A DNA stretch of 64,000 nt from Streptomyces prunicolor NBRC 13075 (lineage in GTDB: Bacteria > Actinomycetota > Actinomycetes > Streptomycetales > Streptomycetaceae), in assembly GCF_000367365.1 (NCBI RefSeq), contig NZ_BARF01000064.1:62001-126000 (forward strand). Reading direction: 5' to 3'. Below the pieces are notes generated by a model. The model was not told the DNA's origin, did not search any database, and saw only the letters and a program-made list of their open reading frames with translations. Numbering within the stretch: position 1 is the first letter of the stretch; each line of letters starts with the position of its first letter. Below are positions 46,063 to 53,345 of the stretch, piece by piece. Both the position numbers and the translations under genes were made by a program.

Positions 46063-46632
46063 GTGAAGGTGACGATGGATGCCGAAGGGCTGGAAGGTTT
46101 CCGGGACTTCGTGGACAACAGGTCGTCGGCGCTGCTGAGGACCGCCGTGCTGCTCAGCGGGGGAGACCGGTACGCCGGTGAGGATCTGCTGCAGAACGCG
46201 CTGGCCAAGGCGGCCGGGCGGTGGGAGCGGATCGACGAACCCGAGGCGTATGTACGGCAGATCCTCTACCGGCAGCAGGTCAGCCGGTGGCGGCTGAAGT
46301 GGCGAAGACGCGAACTGACCGTCGCCGAACCGCCGGAGACCCGCGCGGACACGGACGCCTCGTCCGCCGCCGAGCTGCGCGTCGTGATGCGCGAGGCGCT
46401 GTCCCGGCTCACCGCCCACCAGCGCACCGTCCTCGTGCTGCGCTACTTCGAGGACCTGCCGGAGGCCGACGTGGCCCGGCTGCTGGGCTGTTCCGTCGGC
46501 ACCGTACGGTCCACCACCCACCGCTCCCTCGCCCGACTGCGCGTCCTCGCACCGGAGTTGGCCGCCCTGGGCCCGGCCGACGCCGAATTCCGGTCGTCCC
46601 GTGACCACTCGCCCGTGGAGGTGCGCCCGTGA
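46063..46632 (+). CDS. SigE-family RNA polymerase sigma factor
   Basis: A 189-residue ECF-like factor of the actinobacterial SigE group: region 2 FRDFVDNRSSALLRTAVLLSGGDRYAGEDLLQNALAKAAGRWERI and PEAYVRQILYRQQVSRWRL, region 4 ALSRLTAHQRTVLVLRYFEDLPEADVARLLGCSVGTVRSTTHRSLARLR. GTG 46063 is used here; GTG 46069 and ATG 46075 are also possible. Its stop overlaps the start of a membrane protein gene as GTGA, the same layout as the sigma/membrane pair 3 kb upstream. Confidence 0.9.
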   Translation: MKVTMDAEGLEGFRDFVDNRSSALLRTAVLLSGGDRYAGEDLLQNALAKAAGRWERIDEPEAYVRQILYRQQVSRWRLKWRRRELTVAEPPETRADTDASSAAELRVVMREALSRLTAHQRTVLVLRYFEDLPEADVARLLGCSVGTVRSTTHRSLARLRVLAPELAALGPADAEFRSSRDHSPVEVRP

Positions 46633-47864
46633 ACGTCGACGATCTCCTGCGCGACACGTTGCGCGAGCAGGCCGCCGAACAGCCCCCGGCGGGACCGGGG
46701 TTCGCCGACTGGGTGCTGGCCGTCCGCCGGCGCCGCCGTACCCGAAGGCTCGTGACCGTCGTCGCCGCCGCGGTCGCCGTGGCCGCCGTCGCGGTGGGCG
46801 TGCCGCTGCTCGACTCGGGGAAGAGTGACGTCCGTCCGTCGGGTGTGGTGGGCCGGGACAGGACGAGCGCCCACCCGGACCAGTCGCCGCCGCGCGAGCT
46901 GATCGCCGCCGGGAGCACGGCACTTGCCGCCTACTACATCCCGACCACGGTCAAGAAGTCGGCCACGGAAAAGGTCACCGAGCGCACCTACTGGCTGTTC
47001 GACCGCAAGAGCGGCACCTATGTGAAGGCCCCCAAGTGGTCGTTCGTCGCCGTCGCCCCGGGCATGAAGACCGCCGCCGTCCTGGAGCGCACCCTGCCCG
47101 CCTCCCGGATCGGCCTGCTCGACCTGGCCACCGGCGAGGTGAAGCGGTGGATGCCGGTCGGTCACAAGGCCGGTGGGCTGTCGTTCTCGGCCGACGGCCG
47201 GAAACTGGTCGCCACGACCTACACCTACAACCCCGACGCGAACTTCCAACCGGCGGACCCCAATGTCGGGGAGCCCGAAAAGCCGTCGAGCCGCACCGGT
47301 TTCTACGTCTTCGACGTAGCCTCCGGCAAGAGCACCTGGGGCGGGGTCGCGGTCGGCGGCCAGCGGGCGGACGGCCTGAACACCCTCATCAACAACCGCC
47401 AGGACTTCGCCTTCACCTCCGACGACAGATACGTCTGGGCCGGCGTCCCCTCCGAGGAAGTCAACAAGCTGTTCTACGATTTCACCGGCGCCGAGGTCCC
47501 CGCGCCGCAGAACGGCGACAAGTACCTGGTCTCGTACATCGACGCGGGACTGTCCCCCGACGGCAAGCACGTCGCCGGTGACTTCGCGGGGGAGGCGTGG
47601 ACCACCTCGTCGTACGTCATCGACTCCGCCACCGGCGAGAAGACCGAGATCCACGGGCAGGAGCTGCTCGCCTGGGCCGACGACAAGTCGCTCGTCGCCT
47701 GGGACATCGGGAAGGGGGATTCCGGGGCGGGCAAGAGCGAGTTCCACGCGCGGCTCGTGCTGGTCACCATCGGCAGCGACAAAGAAGTACCGCTGAGCGG
47801 CTTCCTGGGAGGCAGCACGGACGTCAGCGCCGGACGGTGGAAGCCCGTCTTCGCCCAACGCTGA
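46629..47864 (+). CDS. Membrane-anchored beta-propeller-like protein paired with SigE-type factor
   Basis: A 411-residue protein with a short cytoplasmic N terminus, an Arg-rich stretch RRRRRTRR, one membrane helix (VVAAAVAVAAVAVGVPLL) and an extracytoplasmic domain with repeated beta-propeller-like phrases (GLLDLATGEVKRW, LSFSADGRKLVATTY, FYVFDVASGKSTWGG, GLSPDGKHVAGDF). Coupling to the sigma gene suggests it senses an external condition and controls that factor. It shows no classic anti-sigma domain. Confidence 0.82.
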   Translation: MNVDDLLRDTLREQAAEQPPAGPGFADWVLAVRRRRRTRRLVTVVAAAVAVAAVAVGVPLLDSGKSDVRPSGVVGRDRTSAHPDQSPPRELIAAGSTALAAYYIPTTVKKSATEKVTERTYWLFDRKSGTYVKAPKWSFVAVAPGMKTAAVLERTLPASRIGLLDLATGEVKRWMPVGHKAGGLSFSADGRKLVATTYTYNPDANFQPADPNVGEPEKPSSRTGFYVFDVASGKSTWGGVAVGGQRADGLNTLINNRQDFAFTSDDRYVWAGVPSEEVNKLFYDFTGAEVPAPQNGDKYLVSYIDAGLSPDGKHVAGDFAGEAWTTSSYVIDSATGEKTEIHGQELLAWADDKSLVAWDIGKGDSGAGKSEFHARLVLVTIGSDKEVPLSGFLGGSTDVSAGRWKPVFAQR

Positions 47865-47895
47865 CCGAACAGCGCCGACTTGGCGCCCGGTCCGG

Positions 47896-48801
47896 TCATA
47901 CGGCGATGAACTCCTCGTACGCCGCCCGCAGCCCGTCGACCGTATCCCGGCCGGCGGGCCGCAGCGGGGCCCGGACCGAACCCCCGGGCAGGCCCAGCGA
48001 GTTGAGCAGCGCCTTGACCGTCACGGTGCCGGGCAGTCCCGCCGCCATCAGCAACTCGATGAGCGGCGTGGCACGTTGTTGGAGGCGGGCGGACACGGGG
48101 GTGTCGCCCGCCTCGAACGCGTCCAGGATCGCCCGGAGTTGAGCCGGGACCACGTTCGCGACGGTACTCACATAACCCGCCCCGCCCACCGCGTACAGCG
48201 CGAGGATGTGCTCGTCGCAGCCCGCGTAATACGCCAACTCCGTTCTGCCCAAGACCTTTTGGACGCCCAGGAAGTCGTAGGAACAGTCCTTGACCGCGAC
48301 GATCCTGGGGTGCTCGGCGAGCCGGATCATCGTCTCCGGTTCGATACGGGTGCCGGTGCGGCCCGGGATGTCGTAGAGCACGAGGGGCAGTCCCGAGGCG
48401 TCGGCTACCTCGCGGAAATGTGCCTCCAGGGCGTCCTGCGGGGGTCGGCTGTAGTACGGCGAGACCACCAACACCCCGTCCGCGCCCGCCTTTTCGGCCT
48501 GCCGGGCGAGTTCCACGGTGTGCCGGGTGTCGAAGGTGCCCACGCCGGAGACGAGCGGTACCCGATCGCCGACGGCCTCGCGGACGGCCGTGATCAGCGC
48601 CGACTTCTCCGCGTCCGTCGTGGTCGGCGACTCACCGGTAGTCCCGGACAACACGAGCCCGTCACAGCCCTCCGACACCAGCCGCGCGGCGAGGAGTTGA
48701 GCACCGGGGAGGTCGAGTTCCCCTGCCTCCGTGAAGGGGGTGATCATCGCGCACAGGGCGCGGCCGAAAGGGGGTGGGGCGGAGGGGGCCGTGTGTGTCA
48801 T
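47896..48801 (-). CDS. dapA: 4-Hydroxy-tetrahydrodipicolinate synthase family protein
   Basis: A 301-residue TIM-barrel lyase. Active-site elements are GTTGESPT (Thr pair), VVSPYYSRPPQ (Tyr), LYDIPGRTG (Tyr, Arg) and IVAVKDCSYD with the Schiff-base Lys, so it should condense pyruvate and aspartate semialdehyde. Streptomycetes often carry more than one copy; this one is unlinked to dapB, so it may serve another pathway. ATG 48801 fits the family; a GTG 11 codons upstream is possible. Divergent from lipB. Confidence 0.87.
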   Translation of the reverse strand: MTHTAPSAPPPFGRALCAMITPFTEAGELDLPGAQLLAARLVSEGCDGLVLSGTTGESPTTTDAEKSALITAVREAVGDRVPLVSGVGTFDTRHTVELARQAEKAGADGVLVVSPYYSRPPQDALEAHFREVADASGLPLVLYDIPGRTGTRIEPETMIRLAEHPRIVAVKDCSYDFLGVQKVLGRTELAYYAGCDEHILALYAVGGAGYVSTVANVVPAQLRAILDAFEAGDTPVSARLQQRATPLIELLMAAGLPGTVTVKALLNSLGLPGGSVRAPLRPAGRDTVDGLRAAYEEFIAV

Positions 48802-48876
48802 AGGAGTAGTCTCGGCAGAACGACAGTGAAGCACTACTTAATTCTTCTGCCAGGTACCGATAAGGAATGCTGCGCA

Positions 48877-49623
48877 ATGGGTGACGCGGGCACAGGCCAC
48901 ATGGACGCGGGTCACATGGATACAGGCCACATGGACGCGGGCCACATGGGCATGGGTGACATCGAGCGGATCGACCTCGGCGAGGTCCCGTACGAGGAGG
49001 CCGTCGAGCGGATGACCCGCTGGGTCGGGCAGCGCCGCGCCGGCGAGATCCCGGACCGCCTCGCCCTGCTCACCCACCCGCCCGTCATCACCTACAGCGC
49101 CCGCACCCTGCCCGCCGAACTCCCCACCGACTCCCCGATCCCCCTGATCCCCGTCGACCGCGGCGGCCAGGCCACCTACCACGGCCCCGGCCAGCTGATC
49201 GGCTACCTGGTCCTCAACCTCCGCGAGCGCGGCCCCGGCGACATCGTGCGCCAGGTCGAGAACGCCCTGATCGACGCCTGCGCCACCCTCGGTTTCGAGA
49301 CGCTACGACGGGACACCCCGCCCGGCGCCCAGTCCCTGGTCGGCGTCTGGACCCCGGCCGGGGAGAAGCTCGCCTCGATCGGCATGCTCCCCCACTCTCG
49401 GCTTCGCTCGAGCGGGAGGGGCCCCCATCGGGGCGGCGTGACGAGCCACGGCTTCGCCCTCAACATCACGTCGGACCTTGCGGAGTTCACCCGTTTCACG
49501 GCTTGCGGCCTGCCCGGTGTGACGATGACCTCCCTCGCCGAACTCGCTGCGTTCCAGGGCCGGTTGGCCCCCTCGGAGGCGGAGGTCAGGGACGCGGTGG
49601 CGAAGGCGGTGGGGGCGGCGTGA
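48877..49623 (+). CDS. lipB: Octanoyl-[acyl carrier protein] transferase LipB, with two unusual insertions
   Basis: A 248-residue LipB, moving octanoate from acyl carrier protein to lipoyl domains. Signatures are LLTHPPVITYSAR, DRGGQATYHGPGQLIGYLVLNL, catalytic Lys in EKLASIG and catalytic Cys in FTACGLPG. Two features are odd. The N terminus carries GHMDA/GHMDT/GHMDA/GHMGM repeats from a 30-bp duplication, and between SIG and GVTSHG there are 17 residues where E. coli LipB has 5, encoded by a palindromic element. The frame stays open and the catalytic residues remain. ATG 48877 follows AAGGA; ATGs after the repeat (48946, 48952, 48958) could give a shorter normal protein. Confidence 0.9.
   Translation: MGDAGTGHMDAGHMDTGHMDAGHMGMGDIERIDLGEVPYEEAVERMTRWVGQRRAGEIPDRLALLTHPPVITYSARTLPAELPTDSPIPLIPVDRGGQATYHGPGQLIGYLVLNLRERGPGDIVRQVENALIDACATLGFETLRRDTPPGAQSLVGVWTPAGEKLASIGMLPHSRLRSSGRGPHRGGVTSHGFALNITSDLAEFTRFTACGLPGVTMTSLAELAAFQGRLAPSEAEVRDAVAKAVGAA
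48892..48951. repeat. Two 30-bp direct repeats at the start of lipB
   Basis: The unit starts ACAGGCCACATGGACGCGGG and is repeated back to back with three late mismatches; each half is itself a diverged 15-bp copy. It encodes the Gly-His-Met-Asp repeats at the LipB N terminus. Confidence 0.85.
49386..49428. repeat. Palindromic element inserted in lipB
   Basis: A 43-bp block with imperfect dyad symmetry: CTCCC (49387-49391) faces GGGAG (49414-49418), and CTCG (49397-49400) faces CGAG (49409-49412) around GCTTCGCT. It encodes the extra LPHSRLRSSGRGPH residues of LipB. I recall near-identical strings between genes in other streptomycete genomes, which would make it a dispersed palindromic repeat, but that needs a search. 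Confidence 0.6.
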
Positions 49624-50225
49624 CGGGGCGCGGCGACAGGGAGGATCCCGCCCGCCACTACGACGACGGAGTCCCGCTGGCCCGTTTCACCGACCGTGTG
49701 CTCGTGGTCTGCTCCCGCTGCGGGGGCCGCGCCCTCGTGGTCCCGCGCCCCGGTGTGCCCGTGCCCCGGTACGCCATGGAACTGCTGTACCAGCCACGCC
49801 GGTTGGCGTGCGCCGAGTGCGGGGCCGTCGCCGACCGGGAGGCCGACATGCGGGACAACGCCCTGGTCGGCGCCGAGCCGGGCGGCACCGAGGACCCCTT
49901 CTTCCGGCGACCGCTCTGGCTCCAGACCCGCTGCGTCGGCCACATCCTGTGGGCCTACAACGAGGAACACACCGACGCCCTCTCGGCGTACGTGGGCGCG
50001 CGGTTGCGCGAGCGCGGCAGGCTGTCGCCGACCCTGGCGATGTTCGCGCGGCTCCCGGCCTGGATGAAGACCGCCGAGCACCGAGGCGAGATCCTGACCG
50101 GCCTGAAGACGCTCCTGGACCTGGCCGAACGCAGCGCCCCCGCCGACCGGTCCGACGCCTCCCACGAACGCGGCGACCGCCCGCGCCGTCAACGCAGCGT
50201 GTACTTCCGGGGCGGCCCGTACTGA
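49620..50225 (+). CDS. Conserved protein with two zinc-ribbon CxxC pairs
   Basis: A 201-residue protein, unknown function. The N-terminal part holds CSRCGGRALV and CAECGAVADRE, a four-cysteine zinc ribbon of the rubredoxin/TFIIB type about 35 residues apart. The middle (PLWLQTRCVGHILWAYNEEHTDALSAYVGARLRERG) is helical, and the C terminus is basic with an RRQRSVYFRGGPY end. The GTG start overlaps the lipB stop, so it is co-translated with lipB, though a functional link is not evident. Confidence 0.82.
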   Translation: MTGRGDREDPARHYDDGVPLARFTDRVLVVCSRCGGRALVVPRPGVPVPRYAMELLYQPRRLACAECGAVADREADMRDNALVGAEPGGTEDPFFRRPLWLQTRCVGHILWAYNEEHTDALSAYVGARLRERGRLSPTLAMFARLPAWMKTAEHRGEILTGLKTLLDLAERSAPADRSDASHERGDRPRRQRSVYFRGGPY

Positions 50226-50257
50226 CCGGCCCTGCGACCTGATCCACTGGACAGGCC

Positions 50258-50533
50258 CTAGCCCAGGGAGCAACTCGTCTTCTGGGCGGGGGAGGATCCG
50301 CAGCCGTCGTCCGGAATGGCGAGGACGAGGCGGGAGATCCCGAACGCCAGCGCCCCCAGGATCACCGCGGACGCCACGACGTGTGCCGCGCGCGTCCAGC
50401 GTGCGTTCCAGTAGGTCCGGGCGATGCCGAGGAGCAGCGCCGCGAGCAGCCAGACGAACAGACCGACCACCGAGATGATGATGACCCCGAACGTGTGCAC
50501 AGGGGCACGATGCCCGTGGGCGACCACGATCAC
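50258..50533 (-). CDS. Small membrane protein of unknown function
   Basis: A 91-residue protein with two predicted membrane helices (FGVIIISVVGLFVWLLAALLLGI and VVASAVILGALAFGISRLVLAI) joined by a basic loop, and a polar C-terminal tail with two Cys (CGSSPAQKTSC). The start is uncertain: GTG 50533 or GTG 50500, the latter just before the first helix. Not recognised as a known family. Confidence 0.6.
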   Translation of the reverse strand: MIVVAHGHRAPVHTFGVIIISVVGLFVWLLAALLLGIARTYWNARWTRAAHVVASAVILGALAFGISRLVLAIPDDGCGSSPAQKTSCSLG

Positions 50534-50655
50534 GCTTACCGACGCCCCCGTCCCGGGGTCAAGGCCCTATGTCCAATTGGCCCCTTCATGGGTCACCATG
50601 GCCAGGAAGGTCACAGACGTGGGAAGTTGATCGACCCCTGGTCACGGGAGGCGTC

Positions 50656-50784
50656 ATGAAGCTCGGCAAGGCACTGGCCACCGGAGTCGCCGAAGAGCGG
50701 CCGCAGATCCACGACGAAGAACTCGAACTCCCCGAGGAGATCAAGGAATTGAAGGCGCCCGAAGAGGTTCCGGCCGCCCGATGA
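50656..50784 (+). CDS. 42-residue acidic peptide gene upstream of Cys-rich protein
   Basis: A small open frame with a strong GGGAGG site 5 bases before ATG. The peptide (MKLGKALATGVAEERPQIHD, then an acidic ELELPEEIKELKAPEEV and a basic end) is highly charged and lacks Cys, a signal peptide or a membrane helix. Its stop overlaps the following gene as ATGA, so it is either a translated leader or a small partner protein. A promoter search was not possible, but spacing and coupling make it convincing. Confidence 0.7.
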   Translation: MKLGKALATGVAEERPQIHDEELELPEEIKELKAPEEVPAAR

Positions 50785-51488
50785 GGCTGCGGCTCCCCGA
50801 GGAACGTCCGACGGAGCCGCCGACCGGATTCAAGATCGCCCACCCGGTGCTGTCCCAGGACGGCACCCGGGCCGGGTTCACCGGTGTGTCGCTGGGCGGC
50901 GCGCTGCCGTACGGAGTCGTGGCCGACGCGTCCTGCGTCTACGGCCGCCGCCACCGTTCGCCCGCGCGGCGCTGCGACTGCGGCTTCCACTGTGTGCACG
51001 AACGGGCAACCGCGGAAGCCCTGTTGTGCGTCGCCGAGCACCGCGCGGCGGTCCTCCTCGACATCACCGTCCTCGGCACCTACATCCGTTTCGAACTCGG
51101 CTTCCGCTACGCCCGCCAGCGCGTCCGCGCCGCCACCGTCGGCCCCTGCGCCTGCGGCGCGCGAGCCGTCGCGCTCGCCGACGCCGGTTGGGGCAGGCCC
51201 GGTTGGCGCGCCCTGGCCGCCGCGTGCGCGGGCTGTGTCCGCGGCCGTACGTCCGTCTCGCTCGCCACGTTCGCCCGGCTGGCCGGGGACGGGCTGCGGG
51301 TGGTGGCCGGGAGCGGCGACCCAGGAGAATCGGGAGATTCAGGAGACCCGGCGGCGACCGTCGACCCCGGGCTTCCCGAAGGGCTCGGTGTGCCCGAACT
51401 CGTCGCGGAGGCCGCCCTGTTGCAGGCCCGGCTCGACTGGTTCCAGAGCCGGTTGGCGCGGTTGGAAGGGGGCGGGGCGGAGCAGTAG
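50781..51488 (+). CDS. Cysteine-rich conserved protein of unknown function
   Basis: A 235-residue protein with clustered cysteines: CDCGFHC (about residue 65), CACGA (about 121) and CAGC (about 150), suggesting one or two structural zinc sites. The C terminus has a low-complexity GDPGESGDSGDP stretch and a final helix with leucine spacing (LLQARLDWFQSRLARLE) that could form a coiled coil. No enzyme motif is visible. It is coupled to the preceding 42-residue peptide gene. I do not recognise the family. Confidence 0.78.
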   Translation: MRLRLPEERPTEPPTGFKIAHPVLSQDGTRAGFTGVSLGGALPYGVVADASCVYGRRHRSPARRCDCGFHCVHERATAEALLCVAEHRAAVLLDITVLGTYIRFELGFRYARQRVRAATVGPCACGARAVALADAGWGRPGWRALAAACAGCVRGRTSVSLATFARLAGDGLRVVAGSGDPGESGDSGDPAATVDPGLPEGLGVPELVAEAALLQARLDWFQSRLARLEGGGAEQ

Positions 51489-51498
51489 GGAGCGGGCC

Positions 51499-51529
51499 TT
51501 GACCTCAACTTTGGTCGAGGTTGAAGGCT
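51499..51529 (+). promoter_or_regulatory. SoxR-box-like promoter
   Basis: CCTCAA-CTTTGG-TCGAGG (51503-51520) has the 6-6-6 layout of the SoxR operator with one arm mismatch. It lies between TTGACC (51499-51504) and AAGGCT (51524-51529), a -35/-10 pair with the 19-bp spacer typical of MerR-family promoters. The gene 40 bp downstream is of a type reported in the S. coelicolor SoxR regulon. Confidence 0.65.
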
Positions 51530-51568
51530 GGTCGGTGCACACACCCGTACCGAGCACCGGAGGCCCGC

Positions 51569-52276
51569 ATGACCACCCGCCGAACCGACTCCCACCCCGA
51601 CCTCGCCGACCCTCGCGTCGGCGCCCCCTTCTTCAGCACCTGGCGCGTGGGAACACCGCTGCGCCAACGGCAGTCCGTCGAGGCGATCGCCGGTGCCTGG
51701 GAGCGCCGCCCCTGGCCCGCCGACAACCTCCTCGGCTACCACGTGTACTCCGGCCACGACGCCTCCACCCTGCTGCACTACTCGCAGTGGACGAGCGAGC
51801 CGGCGTACGAGGCCTTCGTCAAGACCCGCCGCCAGGAGCGCGTCGACGAGATCGACACCGCCGTACCGGGCATCGAGCGGCTCGGCCTCGGCCGCTACCG
51901 GCACTACCGCAGCGGCGGCCCGGCGGACCGGGGTGGCCGTGTCCCCGGCTGCATCGTGATCGTGGACATCGAGTTCGAGGGCCCCGACCCCGACCGCCAA
52001 CGCGCCTGGGTGGACGCCGTGTTCGAGGCCCTGGAGAACGAACCCGCGCCGCACCCCGGCGGCATCTCCGCCCACTTCCACCTCTCCACCGACGGCACCC
52101 GCGTCCTCAACTACGCCGAGTGGGACAGCGCCCAGTCCCACATCGAGGCCCTCGCGGCCCCCGGCGACGGCATCGGCTCCGCCACCGCGCTGTGGCAACG
52201 CGTCCAGACCTGGCCGGGGTTGAAGAGCACGACGGTCAGCCGCTACGACCACGCCCTCGGGCTCGTCCCCGACTGA
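51569..52276 (+). CDS. Antibiotic biosynthesis monooxygenase (ABM) domain protein, probable SoxR target
   Basis: A 235-residue protein with two ABM-like ferredoxin-fold halves: residues about 20-110 (NLLGYHVYSGHDASTLLHYSQWTSEPAYEAF) and about 125-225 (GGISAHFHLSTDGTRVLNYAEWDSAQSHIEAL). Such cofactor-free proteins oxidise quinone or aromatic substrates. In S. coelicolor a gene of this type, as I recall SCO1909, is switched on by SoxR in response to redox-active actinorhodin. ATG 51569 follows GGAGG at 5 bases; a longer frame is open but unlikely. Confidence 0.85.
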   Translation: MTTRRTDSHPDLADPRVGAPFFSTWRVGTPLRQRQSVEAIAGAWERRPWPADNLLGYHVYSGHDASTLLHYSQWTSEPAYEAFVKTRRQERVDEIDTAVPGIERLGLGRYRHYRSGGPADRGGRVPGCIVIVDIEFEGPDPDRQRAWVDAVFEALENEPAPHPGGISAHFHLSTDGTRVLNYAEWDSAQSHIEALAAPGDGIGSATALWQRVQTWPGLKSTTVSRYDHALGLVPD

Positions 52277-52516
52277 TCACGGGGCTTCGGCGCGGTACCG
52301 GTGGTGCTCGGCCTCGGCGCTCGCGTCCAGGTACGTCGCCTGCTGCCACCGGGCGATGTCGTAACCGTCGTTCTCGCGCCAGACGTGAACGATGCCGCAG
52401 AGCTGGTTCCAGTACTCCCTGATCATGCCGAGTCGCCGCTTCTCCTTGGCGATCCGCTCGCTCTCGGTCGGCGCCGGGGCGGGAGCGAGCGGTCGGGCCG
52501 AGGGGTCGGCGCTCAT
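52277..52516 (-). CDS. Small conserved protein of unknown function
   Basis: A 79-residue protein with a Pro/Ala-rich N terminus, then a charged helix (SERIAKEKRRLGMIREYWNQL) and CGIVHVWRENDGYDIARWQQATYLDA. ATG 52516 is preceded by AGGGGG at 8 bases, which supports it as a real gene even though it is short. It ends next to the stop of the convergent ABM gene. Function unknown. Confidence 0.72.
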   Translation of the reverse strand: MSADPSARPLAPAPAPTESERIAKEKRRLGMIREYWNQLCGIVHVWRENDGYDIARWQQATYLDASAEAEHHRYRAEAP

Positions 52517-52684
52517 CAGTGGGTCCCCCTGGTCGATGTGGCGTCGTGGCGTCGCCCCCCCGCGGAGCGGGACCCGCCAAGAATGGCCCCCCGGCAACTC
52601 CCCCCGACAGCTCGCCCCGGCACCCCCCCCACCGACAATCTCACCCCCCTGGACAAAAAAAGTGTTCGGTGAGACGGTGGACGC

Positions 52685-53293
52685 ATGCTGGACGTCACCG
52701 TGATCGAGGACCCCGAGGCCGCAGCCGTCTCGCTGGACCCCATAAGGGCCCGGCTGCTCGCCGAGCTGGCGGGTGGACCCGCGTCGGCCACCATGCTGGC
52801 CGGCAAGGTCGGACTGCCCCGGCAGAAGGTGAACTACCACCTCAAGGCGCTGGAGCGGCACGGCCTGGTCGAGCTGGACGGCGAGCGGCGCAAGGGCAAT
52901 GTCACCGAGCGGATGATGCGGGCGACCGCCGCGTCGTACGTCATCTCGCCGCTCGCGCTCGCCGCCGTACAGCCGGACCCGGACCGGTTCCGCGACCAGC
53001 TCTCCGCACGCTGGCTGCTGGCGCTCGGCGCCCGGCTGGTGCGGGACGTCGGTTCGCTGATCACCGGCGCGACCAAGGCCCACCAGCGGCTGGCCACCTA
53101 CGCGCTGGACGGCGAGGTGCGCTTCGCCTCCGCCGCCGACCGGGCCGCGTTCATCCAGGAGCTGACCGCCGGGGTGAGCGCCCTCATCCGCAAGTACGAC
53201 GCGGGTGACGCGGAGGAGGGGCGCGACCATCGGATCGTCGTGGCCGTCCACCCCACGCTCAAGACGCCACCCACCCCAGAACTGGACCAGTAG
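52685..53293 (+). CDS. ArsR-type winged-helix transcriptional regulator
   Basis: A 202-residue regulator. The winged helix lies at the N terminus: LDPIRARLLAELAGGPASATMLAGKVGLPRQKVNYHLKALERHGLVEL. The rest is an alpha-helical domain seen in regulators paired with AHSA1/SRPBCC proteins. No metal-binding Cys pair is present. The following SRPBCC gene, 52 bases away, is almost certainly its operon partner. Confidence 0.87.
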   Translation: MLDVTVIEDPEAAAVSLDPIRARLLAELAGGPASATMLAGKVGLPRQKVNYHLKALERHGLVELDGERRKGNVTERMMRATAASYVISPLALAAVQPDPDRFRDQLSARWLLALGARLVRDVGSLITGATKAHQRLATYALDGEVRFASAADRAAFIQELTAGVSALIRKYDAGDAEEGRDHRIVVAVHPTLKTPPTPELDQ

Positions 53294-53345
53294 ACCGGCA
53301 GAACCAATAGAGCCAGTAGAACCCCGTAGCACTCAGGAGCCAGTC

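Noticed and set aside
53290..53340. Short repeats containing AGTAGA and AGAACC between the ArsR and SRPBCC genes
   Set aside because: Copies are only 6-10 bases long and irregular; chance or slippage, not a defined element.
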